The notes beneath the pieces were generated by a model that was not told the origin of the DNA, searched no databases, and saw only the letters and a program-made list of their open reading frames with translations. A program made the translations under genes and the position numbers. From Coniella vitis (taxonomy: Eukaryota > Ascomycota > Sordariomycetes > Diaporthales > Schizoparmaceae), in NCBI GenBank assembly GCA_011317545.1, contig WUJK01000004.1, positions 2,542,001-2,606,000 of the forward strand: DNA of 64,000 nucleotides, written 5' to 3'. Positions 1-11,215 of this stretch are shown here, piece by piece. Position 1 is the first letter of the stretch. Each line of letters begins with the position of its first letter.

Positions 1-627
1 CTCTGTCTCGCTCTCATTGCACACCACCACGTTCATACCTCTGCACCAACAAGCCCCAACAAGAAGAAGCAGAAACAGCAAGGAATGACCGCGGCCCAGC
101 TCGAAAAGGTAACGGCAGCAGCAAACGAAATGGGCATCGCCCTGCAATACGTCAACATTGCCCGCGACATTGCCGTCGATGCAGCAATAGGTCGCGTCTA
201 TCTACCCACGACGTGGCTGCAGGAAGTAGGACTGACACCTGACGTGGTTATCGAAGCCCTCACTCGTTCCTCCACGACGACGAGCGGCTCGAGCGGGGGC
301 CGAGAAGACAGCGAGGACAAGAAGACAAGGGAAGACACGCTCTCCAAACTCATCGCCCTTCGTGCGCGACTCCTCGCTCGCGCAACCGAAATGTACACCC
401 ATGCACGCCCCACCATGGCCTTGCTACCGCGCGAGGCCAGGCGGCCCATGGTTGTTGCCGTGGAGAGCTACATGGAGATTGCGAGGGTGTTGCGGGAAAA
501 GGACGAAGCGGGACAGGGGATTGACATTTTCAGAACTGCGGCCGAGGTTGGGGGAAAGCCGAGGCGGGCGACGGTGCCAAAGGGGAGGAGGCTGAGGGTT
601 GCCTTGACGGCGCTTTTGTCCGACTAG
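1..627 (+). CDS. Phytoene synthase domain, C-terminal part (partial; bifunctional lycopene cyclase/phytoene synthase type)
   Basis: The reading frame is open from base 1 and ends with TAG at 625-627, so the 5' part lies outside the window. The visible 208 codons contain the second aspartate-rich motif of squalene/phytoene synthases (NIARDIAVDA, just before GRVYLP), where Mg-bound diphosphates of two geranylgeranyl-PP molecules are joined to give phytoene. Upstream, LCLALIAHHH fits the helix before this motif. In filamentous fungi this domain is normally fused behind a lycopene cyclase domain (Neurospora al-2, Fusarium carRA); I infer the same here but cannot see the cyclase half. An acidic, low-complexity insert (STTTSGSSGGREDSEDKK) lies between the motif and the last helices. 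The ATG at 85 is internal, not the start. No other carotenoid gene is visible downstream. The family call is firm; the fusion is inference. Confidence 0.85.
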   Translation, partial: LCLALIAHHHVHTSAPTSPNKKKQKQQGMTAAQLEKVTAAANEMGIALQYVNIARDIAVDAAIGRVYLPTTWLQEVGLTPDVVIEALTRSSTTTSGSSGGREDSEDKKTREDTLSKLIALRARLLARATEMYTHARPTMALLPREARRPMVVAVESYMEIARVLREKDEAGQGIDIFRTAAEVGGKPRRATVPKGRRLRVALTALLSD

Positions 628-1033
628 GTATGGAGAAGAAAGGGTGGAGATGGGATCGGATGTTGGGCGTGGATGGGAATCCGGGCTGTTTCTTCGGCGA
701 AAGGGTAGTTGGAGACCCTTGAAGTGACACGGCTTCTTCCTTTTTTGGTATATATAAATATTGGATGATCGAGTTAAGCTGGGGACGAAAGAAAGTATAT
801 AACAGCCAAACAAACGGTAGAAGTTAAAGTGGTGAGTATACTGAAATATATATATATAGACTTGTTTTTTATTATGCTCTTGTTGCTATGACTCAGTGTT
901 TCTGGATAGATTTGTGTTTAGTCATATTCAAGGAGACCTGAATGTTGCGGAACGCTTTGTTCACGTGGTGGAGCTGACCAACTGTGTTGCAAACGCCTAC
1001 TCGAAGCCTTCAAGCACGAGAACATTTGGTGAA
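628..1033. other. Convergent intergenic spacer
   Basis: This is the 3' flank shared by the phytoene synthase gene and the small secreted protein gene on the other strand. It holds AT-rich stretches (for example tatatatata near 848-857) that fit fungal 3' ends. I see no gene in it. Confidence 0.5.
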
Positions 1034-1822
1034 TCAAACAAAAGCTTGCAACGTTACCCTCGTCCCGTTTTCATTTGCGCCCTCTAGTAAGCAGCCGAGG
1101 AGCCACAGAGCCAACTGGAAATGTTGTAGGCCAGATGGTAACGACACTATACAGACATTATGCTTAGCATACTCCAACGACTTTGGGAAGGAAATGACCA
1201 AAAAGAAAAAGATAAAATAAAAGTTAATTCAAGGAAAAAGTAGCCTTCATGGTATCGGGGACAAGAACTCACCGTCAAGTCAAAGTTTCCATACGAAACT
1301 GCATCCCATTCCTCATCTGGAGTCACGGTACAGTCTTGAGTCCTAGGTGCAACGCAGTTAGCCTTTTTTGTGATTGCATGGGTAAATATGTCTATGTCAT
1401 TGTAATTGGGTGCAAAAAGAAAAGGAAAAACTCACTTGTAAAGGTTGCAACCGCCCAAGCTTTCGTTCACAGATATAAAGGTAATTTCGTCCAGCAAATC
1501 AGCCGGTGCATCGGGAAAATCGTCCCAAGTGTCTGATAGGTGGCATCCCAAGTCAGTATTATGTATGGCTTAGGGCAAGATGGAAGAAACATTTGCCGCA
1601 ACCGAGAAAGAAAAGAAAAAGGGTACGAGACGTACAGCAATCGGGCGTTGTAATATTTAGACTGTAGCACACGCCGGCACCTGCAGCGGGCGCCCAAGCA
1701 GGACAAGATTCAGTGGCTGCATAACTGGATTCGGTGCAGAACTGGATCTGCGCTGCTGTCTGACCGACAAATAAGATGCCAAACAGAGCAGCGGCTGCAG
1801 TCTTGAATGTGCTCTTTGCCAT
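1034..1822 (-). CDS. Small secreted cysteine-containing protein, four exons proposed
   Basis: I propose exons 1822-1636, 1532-1436, 1342-1273 and a last exon starting at 1180 (or 1114) and ending at TGA 1036-1034. The first three joins use GTACGT, GTGAGT and GTGAGT donors and keep one frame for 118 codons. The start MAKSTFK is followed by a hydrophobic segment and QTAAQ, a convincing secretion signal of about 25 residues. The mature part has an N-glycosylation site (NIT) and about six cysteines (FCTESS, ESCPAW, GVCYSL, PDCYTW, GGCNLY, QDCTV), as expected of an extracellular disulfide-bonded protein. I do not recognise a named family; an effector or surface protein is possible but unproven. 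The C-terminal exon is the weak part: two acceptors are in the same frame and the tail does not look well conserved. Confidence 0.6.
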
Positions 1823-3379
1823 TGTATACACGGCGGAAAATGGGGGAAGAAGGGTTGTTTGAGGGGGGGGGGTGGTAAATGATACTGGGAAGCCAGGGAG
1901 GGAAGAGGGGAAAAGTGGCTATTATGTTGGGGCGTAGATGAGCCAAGGGAGGATCCGGATGCGGTGCAATAAAAGAGGAGGCCTTGAGAACGGAGACAAG
2001 GTGAGGATTGATATGTATTTATCTCGTAATTGAGCGTGAAATAGGGAATGGTGCATCGCACCAACGAGGCTCGGATACTTATAACCTGTGTTGATCATTG
2101 ATTTGCCTTTTTCTTTGCATATCAGGTTTTTCAGAAGGACCATTTGCGGGGCTCTTGACAGGTATTTTGTGATACATGCATGAACTGAAAAGTGAGGTGA
2201 GCCTGCACTTCCATGGTTGTCTCGACTCGGACGTGAGGACCGTGAGCAATGAGGTGAGACATGAGTCTCTCCCTGGCAGTCTAGAACTTTTTGCGGATCA
2301 TCACTGATCCACGGTCCTTGTGAGCCGAACAGATGACTATCGCCTGGAGGTCATTATCAGTCATCAATAGACTACTGCAGCAAGAGAGTGGGCCTTGGGA
2401 GCGTTGTCCATGGACGGGCAGTATGCAGACGCATTGACTGCTTCCATTTCTTCTTCTGGACCTTTGGCGCGAGTTCATGTTATCCCTAATTTGTTTCTTG
2501 TGCATACATAGTATATGTAAGTGAACAGTCGATGGAAGACCGGCCGCAGATACGACAATCGCAGTGGCTGTGCCAGCTGCCCAATGCTGGTGTGGTGTGA
2601 TGACTGAATCTTGACGCCTTGGAGATGATGTCGTTCAACAGCAAAGAAGGGAGGACTAGGCGAGTTGACGCAAGGCTAGCGACAGACAACTCAGCAGTGC
2701 TTGCAGGAGCCGTGCAGTCTGCATCGTAGACTCGGGGAACCAGGACATAGGAGGCTCAAGAGACGAGCGCAAAGAACGAGGCCACTGACGATCATGGTGG
2801 GAGATGGAAAGTACACACAACGATGTACTTACCTGCAAGTTGACCGAACGGGACGAGTGACGTCGCCAGGGTTGGGGTTGTTTTGTCCCCTGCCGCTGCC
2901 AGCCTTACAGCTCAGCCAATCAACTGATCACGCAAGCACTAAGCTTATCTCTGTTGCACAGTGTGGGAGCTCACGGCAAAGCCCTTCATACACACTGTCA
3001 ACTCCACACCGAACCTCGGCTCGTCACAACATCGCTCGGCCCAATCCGATCTTCAGAAACCCATTTTCAACTCCGGACGACCGGGGAAGCTCAACTTCTT
3101 GGAATCCGTGTAAATGATATTTCATCTTGTGCAAGCTGCCACGATAACGACAGCGAGCTCTCGCTTCCTCTTGCATACGCGCGAGTGGAAGAGCACCTTT
3201 GCGCTTCGCAGAGCACTGTGGTGGCCTCGCTGGCAAGCCAAAGCATCTCTCGCTGCATTCGCCTCTTGCATCCGCGCTGCGAGCTTTATGAGAAGCCCCC
3301 GGTCTGCATAGTCTGACCTGCTTATCTGGGCAATTGCATCGAGCGCAACGCTCTCCTGCTCCTGGTGATACTCCCGGCT

Positions 3380-3416
<37 letters not shown>

Positions 3417-3547
3417 ATGCGCTGGCCCCGCGTGGCAAGGCATACCAGCATCTACTGTGCAGAGCCGTTACGACTGCCAAGTCATAACACCGCCCTCCGC
3501 CCTGTCGATATTGCTTGCAACCTGTTTTCTACTGTCGACAATCCACA
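1823..3547. other. Divergent intergenic region
   Basis: This region contains the promoters of the small secreted protein gene (minus) and the thioesterase gene (plus). Short open frames exist on both strands but none shows a domain, a signal sequence or plausible splice-linked extension. Next to the thioesterase it carries a CTG trinucleotide run (listed separately). Confidence 0.4.
3383..3415 (+). repeat. (CTG)11 trinucleotide repeat in thioesterase promoter or leader
   Basis: Eleven perfect CTG units lie 133 bases before the thioesterase start codon, so probably in its 5' untranslated region or proximal promoter. In the transcript sense this is a CUG run able to form a hairpin. Length variation between strains is likely for a tract of this kind. 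Confidence 0.9.
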
Positions 3548-4875
3548 ATGACCGAAGACGGTGGCAGTGACCGCCCGACCCTCATCCGGCCGCCGCCAAA
3601 CGACCCTAACAAGGCCCCCATTGAAAATGCCCTGGACGTGCTGGAATTGAGCGTCATTGGACCGGTGAGTTGGCAGGCCTTGTTGCGCTTCTTGCGAGGT
3701 GCATCGTGGCGTTCACCTTGCAGCCTGCGTCATTCGACCGGTCTGCTGAAGGCGCATATGGGCAGACCTGGTTGACTAATGTCCTGCAGAACGTTTTCAC
3801 CAACAAACGGCCACTATGGCATCCTCCCGGAGCGCGAGGTGTCTTTGGGGGTGCCATGATTGCCATGTGCCTCGCTGCTGGCCAAAAGACAGTTCCGGAT
3901 GATTTCACAATCCACTCCTGCCATTGCTATTTTATTCTTGCCGGATCGGCCGACATCCCCGTGCTCTTTCACGTGGAGAAGGTGCGAGATGGCCGTTCCT
4001 ATGCGACTCGCACCGTCCAGGCCCGGCAAAAGGGCCGCGCCATTTTCACGACCACCATGTCCTTTGTCAAGGGAGGCGCAGCCAAAGAAGGACCCGCAGT
4101 TCCAAACCACGAATTCAAGGACAATGTGGTTCGCCACGCCACTCCCATGCCTACAGATCCGAATACGGGCCGCCCGGTGGAGCCGCCGCCAGACGACTTT
4201 GACGACGAGCCGGAGCTGGTCAGCTCAGGGCCCTTCCAGACGCACCGCACCATGGTGGTCAACGGCGACGGCCGCCCCCATACCAAGAAGATGCAGCAAT
4301 GGTACCGTGCCCGGGGCAAGATCTCAGAAGCAGGCGGCCACCAGGCACATCTCAATGCGCTAGCGTACGTGTCCGATTCGTACTTTATCGGCACCATCTC
4401 ACGCATCCACAAGCTGTGGCGTTATCCGTTCCCGGCTCAGGAGTTTGGCTCTTTGCCGCCGGACACCCAGGCGCATATCCGCAGGCTCAATGACTTTGAA
4501 GGGTATGAGGGCAACAGCACACAGCGGAGCTTTGAAGAGTTTCACGAGTTCTGGAAGGATCGGCCTGAAATTGGCATGATGGTCAGCCTGGACCACTCCA
4601 TCTACTTCCACGAGCCTCGCAAGGTACGGGCCGACGAGTGGATGCTGAGTGAGATGGAGAGCCCATGGGCTGGCGATGAGCGTGGGCTGGTCACGCAGCG
4701 CATCTTTGCCAAGGATGGGACGTTACTAGCCACTTGTTTCCAAGAGGTAAGCCGGTTGTCTGTATTGTTGAGCTATTACCGGGAGTTAGCGCACTGACAC
4801 TGGCTTAAATTTGTGTTCTAGGGACTTTTGCGGATCAAGACCCCCGCCTCTACGCCGGGACAGCCCAAGCTGTAA
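3548..4875 (+). CDS. Acyl-CoA thioesterase, TesB/ACOT8 type, likely peroxisomal
   Basis: Exons 3548-3664, 3790-4746 and 4822-4875 join in phase (donors GTGAGT and GTAAGC, acceptors TGCAG and TCTAG) to give 375 residues. The protein has the double hot-dog layout of type II thioesterases. The N-terminal half holds LWHPPGARGVFGG, then CHCYFILAGSADIPVLFHVE and RDGRSYATRTVQA, the classic TesB signature. The C-terminal half holds SLDHSIYFHEP and the end of the second fold. It should hydrolyse fatty acyl-CoA to free acid and CoA. The last residues are QPKL; PKL resembles a peroxisomal targeting signal 1, so a role with peroxisomal beta-oxidation is likely. The start ATG at 3548 is the first in the frame and follows a CTG-repeat-containing leader. 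The family call is strong; localisation is inferred from the last three residues. Confidence 0.9.
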
Positions 4876-5460
4876 TGGCGGTCAATAGATGACCATTATG
4901 TTGTGCACACAATGACTTTGTCGCGAGAAGGTCTAAAATGGGTCCGGTTTTCTTGATATATGGCTTGTAATGTATGGGTTGCATATAGATCTTACTGTCC
5001 ATTGATGTTATCTTGATTCACAGTATTTGCCTGAATAATCTGACACAATGTTGGCATATATAGCTCGGCAGAGGGTACGCCCACTGTTGACTTTTTGGAA
5101 TGATTCACACTTTGAGCAGCTATCTCGTTTGGTACCGTCCGCTTCCCTCCAATGCTTCCGCCAATATTCCTAATGAGGCCATCACTTGTCTTCTGCCGCA
5201 GTTCGACTGTACTTTGTACGCCATTGCATCTGTGCCCGGAATAGCTTGACGTTAGTCCACACCGTTAAGGCTACTATCGCCTGGCCAAACACCGCTCGCA
5301 GCCTGGCGGCTTCATAGCATCGCCGGAGTCATGTCGCGACTCAGCGCAATCACAGCACCAACCTCACTTTCCGGTCATGCTCTGCTTAGCCTTCATCTGT
5401 GTCCATGTTCTCGAACTTTCCATCCCACGCTGGCATATGATCAAGGTCTAGGGGCCTAAG

Positions 5461-5468
5461 TATAAATA
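5461..5468 (+). promoter_or_regulatory. TATA box with downstream pyrimidine tract
   Basis: TATAAATA is followed within about 15 bases by an almost pure C/T stretch up to about 5518 that ends in TTCAG. A TATA element followed by a CT-rich block is a common arrangement at strong fungal transcription starts. The nearest plus-strand gene starts at 6664, so the leader would be long or contain an intron. Confidence 0.4.
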
Positions 5469-5777
5469 ATCCCCTCCCCTTCAACTTTCTCGTCCTTCTT
5501 TCTTCTTTTCCTTTCTTCAGGGGTGCAATCCAGTAGCAAAGGATGGCGGCACTATTGCCTGGACCTGCACCCCCTCACCTAGAAAATATTCTTACTTGCA
5601 CTCCGACTTTCCTCAGCACAACCTTCTCCTTCTCTCTTACTCTCTCTCATCACCTAGGAACCAACTCAGGTGCAGTACCTACTGCATACCCTACCTAAGG
5701 ACCAAAGAAAGAAAACCACAAAAAAAAGAATACCTAAGCAAATGTCTACTTTCTAATATTCTCTTACCTACTAAGGT

Positions 5778-5801
5778 AAAAAAAAAAAAAAAAAAAAAAA
5801 A
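5778..5801 (+). repeat. Poly(A) tract, 24 bases
   Basis: This is an uninterrupted run of 24 adenines in non-coding DNA before the 2-methylcitrate dehydratase gene. Runs of this kind are prone to length error in assemblies. No terminal repeats or target-site duplication were recognised around it. Confidence 0.9.
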
Positions 5802-6663
5802 GCCCTACAAATCCGCTCCCGCTCCGCAGACCTAAGAAGCGATCTCGCGTCTCTCTTTACATCTCTCACCTAGAAAAGTAACCTAAAATACAAACCTTGA
5901 TTCCGCTCCGCTACTCGTTGGCTTGTCTCTGCGTGCTCGCATTCTCTGTATGCTCGTATCTTTACGTGCGTATCTCTGTCAATCTGTGCACTCGTACGGC
6001 TGTGTGCTCGTATGCCTGTGTCTATGAATTGCCTCTTTCCATAACGGCAGCAGCGCGGAAGTGGATCTCCGTGGTCCGAGGCAGTGCGGCAGGTGCGGGT
6101 CCGGGGGCGCGGCAACTGAAAGGCCCCACTTGGCCGATGGGCCCGCCGCCACACCTCCGCAGTCAACCGGGGTTGCGGGGCCAGGTCCAACACCAAGTTG
6201 GGCGATGAGAGAGAGCTGTGATGATGGTTGGGGGATTCGAGTATCTCATCTCGTATAATGTGTGATTTCGCGAGTGATTGTTGTAAAAGAAGATCGGTAT
6301 CTGTACATAGTATGGTAGGAAGTCGACTGCTATTAGCATAGTACTACCTAGGTATGTACACACAAAATACAAAAGTACACGGTACAAGTGACCAAGTGTC
6401 AGTGCCAGGGCAATATGGAACCCCGCATCCAGCGGATACGCTGTAAGTGCAGGCCGTTTCCCCTCATTCTGGGCCCCCACCTCGACCAAGGTGCAGTGGG
6501 CAGAGGCCCTGGATGAGCCTCGGGAAACCGCTAAGGACCCTCCTGAGGTATCTCCTGTCTCACCTGAACTTCCTCTTCCTTTTCTCTCCCCAGTTTGTGC
6601 AAACTCGGCCTATCCCTCCTTCTCCTCCCACGCTCCCAGCCCCAAGCCGCAGCATCGCCAATC

Positions 6664-8684
6664 ATGTCGGCCGTGAAGCGTGCCTTGACAAGACCTCTGC
6701 GTACCTCCGCCTCGTCCGTGTATTCGTCGCCTCGGACTGCGTCCTCTTCGTTCTATTTACCACGCGCGTCCTCGTCGTTGAACCGCAGCAGCAAACTCGG
6801 TGCCAGCAATTCTTCTTTGGCTTGTCGCCCTGCCTCGCGCTTCCACACCATGGCTTCACTCCAATCTGCCGCTGCCACCACGCCCAAGCCCTCTGAGGGC
6901 GTTGGCTACGACCCTGAGATCAAGGATATTGCCAATTACATCCACAACTACTCGATTGACTCGGATCTTGCTGTGAGTTCTTTCTACCGAGTCGCCTTTG
7001 CATTGCTCCCGGGGTTGCAACAGAGCCCCATTTGCTTGTTTCCCGCGGCAGCCGAGGCTAACCGCACTGCACCCGCAACACCTCTCTCTCTCCTGTGGCT
7101 TACTACGTCACTCACTCACTCACTCACTACTTCACACCACACTTCACCTCGTCTGCATCTCACTCGCTCTCAATACTCAAACACATATTCTTCTAGTTTG
7201 ACACAGCCCGCTTCGTCTTTCTCGACACCATTGGCTGCGGTCTCGAAGGCCTCCGTTTTAAAGAATGCACCAAACTCCTTGGCCCCGTCGTCCCGGGAAC
7301 TGTCGTCCCCAACGGCACCCGCGTCTTCGGCACGCCTTTCCAGCTCGACCCTGTCAATGGCGCCTTCAATATTGGCGCCATGATCCGCTGGCTTGACTAC
7401 AATGACTGCTGGCTAGCTGCTGAATGGGGCCACCCCTCAGACAACCTCGGCGCCATCCTCGCTGTCGCAGATTGGGTGAACCGCACCAATAAAGCCGGTG
7501 GGAACCTCGCAGGGGGCAAGATCTTTACTGTCCGCGACATTCTCGAAGGCATGATCAAGGCGCACGAGATCCAGGGTTGCTTGGCTCTTGAGAATTCGTT
7601 TAACAAAGTCGGTCTCGACCACGTAGTGCTGGTCAAAGTCGCCAGCACCGCCGTCGTAGCGGGCATGTTGGGTCTCGATGAGCGCCAGACTGCCGATGCC
7701 ATTACCCAGGCATGGGTCGATGGCCAGAGCTTGCGAACATACCGCCACTCGCCAAACACCATGTCGCGCAAGTCGTGGGCGGCGGGTGACGCCTGTCAGC
7801 GGGCTGTCAATCTCGTACTCAAGGTCAGCAAGGGCGAGTCGGGTGTCCCAAGTGTGCTGTCTGCGCCTACATGGGGCTTTTACGATGTGCTCTTCAAGGG
7901 CAAGAAGTTTGAGTTTCAGCGACCGTATGGAAGCTATGTCATGGAGAATGTGCTGTTCAAGGTTTCCTACCCGGGTACGTTTACTTGTTGTTCATTCGAT
8001 TTGCGCTCTCTTTTGGGTTCATGAACACTCATCACATATCACTAACATGTTGACCTACACAATGCAGCCGAGTTCCACTCTCAAACTGCAATTGAAGCGT
8101 CGCAAAAGATCCACGCCCAGCTCAAATCCCGCGGTCTCTCGGCCGCCGACATCAAGTCCATTACCAACCGCACCCACGAAGCCTGCGTGCGCATCATTGA
8201 CAAACAGTTCAAGCCCATGGACAACTTTGCCGACCGCGACCACTGCGTGCAATACATGTGCGCCGTCATGCTCGTCTTTGGTCGTCTCGAGGCTACAGAC
8301 TACACGGATGGCAGCGAAGCCGCCACGTCCCCTCTTGTCGAATCCCTGCGCCAAAAGATCAAGTGCGTGGAAGACCCTCAGTTCACAAAGGACTACCATG
8401 ACCCGTCGCTGCGCACGATTAGCAACGCGCTCACGGTTGAATTGAATGACGGGACCATTCTCGAGGAGATTGTCGTCGAGGCGCCGCTGGGTCACCGCCT
8501 GCGAAGAGAGGAGGCTAAGCCTGAAATTTTGGCCAAGTACAAGAGACATTTGGAGGGACACTTTGGACCCGACAAGGTCAAGGACTTGGTGGATTTGGGA
8601 GTGAATAGAAGCAAGCTGGAGGGTATGGCAGTCGATGAGTATGTCGATTTGTATGTGGTGGAAAAGAGCAAGTATGTGTCGTAG
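6664..8684 (+). CDS. 2-methylcitrate dehydratase, mitochondrial (MmgE/PrpD family)
   Basis: Exons 6664-6972, 7197-7974 and 8068-8684 join in frame (donors GTGAGT and GTACGT; acceptors TTCTAG and TGCAG) to give 567 residues. The first ~60 residues are Ser/Arg-rich without acids, a mitochondrial presequence, ending near RFHTMASLQ. The body is a PrpD-type protein: YDPEIKDIANYIHNY, DTIGCGLEGL, then AMIRWLDYNDCW and EWGHPSDNLGAILA, and in the C-terminal half RDHCVQYMCAVMLVFGR. The family dehydrates 2-methylcitrate to 2-methyl-cis-aconitate in the methylcitrate cycle, which removes propionyl-CoA. Length and motifs match fungal homologues (yeast Pdh1). The second Met at about residue 63 lies after the presequence, so the first ATG at 6664 is preferred. 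The family call is firm. Confidence 0.93.
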
Positions 8685-9073
8685 TCGCATGCCGAATTTG
8701 GGATATCTGAACCTGGGGTTTCCTTTTGGTTAAAACCGAGAGATGGCTTGGTTGATTGAGTACAGAGGTCACGAAGCACAAAATGTCGAGCAATGTCATG
8801 GCCAACTAGACAAGAAAGTTATCAGGAGAAATAGAGATATTATGATGATAGTGCCTAACTGTTAGAGGTAAGAAAATCACAAGATCGCCTCAGTATTGCC
8901 TCTTCATTTAGAGATGCTACATCTCAAGTCACGTAAACGCCAGAAAACGCCCACATCAAAACGGGCCTCATCCAAAGGCTTGAAACAAGAAGCAGACCAA
9001 ACCATCTTGGAGCAGGTATATGCCATTCCAAACATCTGCCATGTAATCCCTTCCATCCGGACCCGTCAGGCAT
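8685..9073. other. Convergent 3' spacer
   Basis: This spacer lies between the ends of the 2-methylcitrate dehydratase gene (plus) and the SH3 protein gene (minus). I see no gene or strong signal in it. Confidence 0.5.
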
Positions 9074-9985
9074 TTAAAAAATGGAGTTGACAATATTACT
9101 TCCAATACTCGCACCTGCACCGAAGATGGCCGCATTGCCCAGCTTCTTACCAAACTTCTTGCCCATCTCCCCAGCCTTGCCGCCACCGCTTCCCGAGCCT
9201 TCTTGTTGCGGTTCCTGCGCAACAGCCATGGGCGGCACTGAGCTGTTATAGGGGTTCTGCTGCTGTTGCTGCGGCGCAGCTGGGTATCCCCCGTAGTTGA
9301 CCTGTTGCGGTGCAGCGTATGGCGCGTACCCGTTTGCTTTTTCATTCATGTAGCCGTTGTTGGGGTCAGCAGTGGGCTCGACGTAGGTCTTGGGAAAGAT
9401 GCCCTCTGCGAGAGTGCGCTCATTGCGGCCCATCCACCAGTCAGCGTTCATGTACTCGTAGACGAGGACGTGGTCGTCGCGCTCCAGGGCAAGGTCGCGG
9501 GCGTCGGTAGCGGCGTAGCGGTAGAGGGCCTTGGCGTGGGCAATGACGGGCTTGCTCGGGGGCGGTGGAGGCGGAGCCGCCGCCTGTTGTGCTTGGTAAG
9601 GGCCGGGGGATGCGATGGACGAGCCGTTGCGGCTGGGGAGGGCGGGGGGTTGGGTCGAGGTGGTTTGAGCGTAGGTTGGGGGCGCGGCGACGTGGGCGGC
9701 GGCGGCGGCTGCTGCTGCTGCCAAAGGTTGTCGAGGGACTATGGAGGCGCCGTTGAGGGATGCTTCGGCGGGGAGGAGGGCGTGGATTTGCTCGTAGGCT
9801 GTGTACGGTATCATGTCCTTTTCGAGGAGGGACTCGAGTTCCTAGAGGGGGGGGGATATCTCAGCCTTGTGTTCGGTCTTATGGGTTGGAAGTGTGCAAG
9901 CATAATACGGTATGGCATGGCAGCGTACATTCTTGATGGTGCGGATGGACCGGTTGGTCTCGATAATCTTCTGTCGTTCGGCCAT
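9074..9985 (-). CDS. SH3-domain actin-patch adaptor of the Lsb1/Pin3 type
   Basis: Exon 9985-9929 (19 codons, MAERQKIIETNRSIRTIKN) joins in phase 0 to exon 9841-9074 (donor GTACGC, acceptor TCTAG), giving 274 residues. The order is: a short helical N-terminus with ELESLLEKDMIPY; a low-complexity segment with an Ala run and six prolines; one SH3 domain at about residues 120-176 (ALYRY, the acidic RT loop, DWWMGR, GIFPKTYVEP); and a Gln/Pro/Tyr-rich tail ending in a Gly-rich hydrophobic stretch (AAIFGAGASIGSNIVNS). This matches yeast Lsb1 and Pin3/Lsb2, which bind the WASP protein Las17 and regulate Arp2/3 actin assembly and endocytosis. A downstream ATG at 9814 would lose the conserved N-terminal helix, so the upstream exon is chosen. 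The gene symbol is left open because the two yeast paralogues cannot be told apart here. Confidence 0.85.
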
Positions 9986-11215
9986 ACTTTTCTTTCGTTG
10001 GTTTTCTAGGGCTGCGAATAGATGGTGTGTGACTTGGAGCAAGGACGATTTCGATGGCGATGGTGAATCGCGTTTGACTGATGGATGAAGAAAAGAAAGA
10101 AGGAAGAGCAAGTCAAGGGATTGATTGACGTTAGTGGTGGTACAAGTTACAGGTGAGTACCTAGCAATGCTGGGGCCTCTAACTGGTGGTGTTTTAGGTT
10201 AGGCTGCTGGGGCTTGCTTGGGCAGTATTATGTAGCGGCCTTTCGGGGAGTTATTACAGCAGAGACCCAGTGTGGCAGTGCAGTACGGCGTCATGTGAAA
10301 GCCCGCGTGTCACTCACTGCATTGGCAGGTGTGATTAGGGGATAGTGCTATGTAAGCCAAGAGTAGCAGCGCCACATTTCGATGTGTGAACGGAACGTGC
10401 GCTTCAGACAATGCCGAGGCTGCTATTGATTGTGCCAAGAGTTGTGAACTTTTGAGGAATTGACTTCTTTTAGCCAATCAAAGTTATCATTGACACTTTT
10501 GGGTTGGGATTTTTGTAACTGAAGCGGGCCGGAATAATTACTTGCTGTAGAAATGATTATTTACGCAGGCTGGAACTGCATCTTGTGGGCAAACAATCCC
10601 AAAGTTGCAGGTTCGATAACGCCTATCAAGGCCAATCATTGGATAGCGTCTCCCAGGTCCATACGTTGAAGAGGCTGAGGTCTTTCTATACCCAGCACAG
10701 AGCACTTGGTGCGTGGGGCAAGGCTGATACATACGACTCGTAATAGTAGCCTCTATTGGCAGCCACATATAAGCACAACATATTACATAATTATCTGTGT
10801 ACCATCCGTTATACAGTCAAGATTCACACATATACAGACACAGACACAGACACCTATGGACCTAGACTGGTTCAGCCTTGCATCCACTGTCCTCTCCATC
10901 TCCCTGGCAACCGATGTTACAACTCTGCTTCAATTGTGTCCGGATACCCCGGTCGTCGAGTTATTCTAATTGACGTTTTCGGACAATGTGCTAACTCCTT
11001 TATATACAGTTGTCGAAAGTGAAGAGAGGTCCGATCTGCCATGCCCGAGGCGTCTCTCCTCGTTACAATCCGTCTTGTTCTTCACCCATCATACCACCAA
11101 TCCAGTGGGTACACTGTGTCTGTACGAGAGACGTTCATGCTTCGTGCGTCTGCGCGCCGCTGTGTTTTGTGGGTAGGTTTTGATTATTCCGAAGCACCGT
11201 CTGATTTTTCGCATC
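9986..11215. other. Intergenic region, no gene supported
   Basis: This region holds the promoter of the SH3 gene and the 3' flank of the tom5 gene, both on the minus strand. Short open frames around 10538-11244 show no coding character. A small (ACAGAC)n patch lies near 10833-10852. Confidence 0.4.

Larger units (their letters stand above)
4876..6663. other. Intergenic region upstream of 2-methylcitrate dehydratase
   Basis: No protein gene is supported here. From 5461 there is a TATAAATA box followed by a long pyrimidine tract and then a short open frame (ATG at 5543, ending at the TAA of CCTACCTAA near 5697) rich in CT and ACCTA motifs. This looks like a promoter with a transcribed leader, either for the downstream gene (1.1 kb away) or for a non-coding transcript. 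A 24-base A tract sits at 5778-5801 and a perfect palindrome TACCTAGGTA at 6345-6354. Confidence 0.4.
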
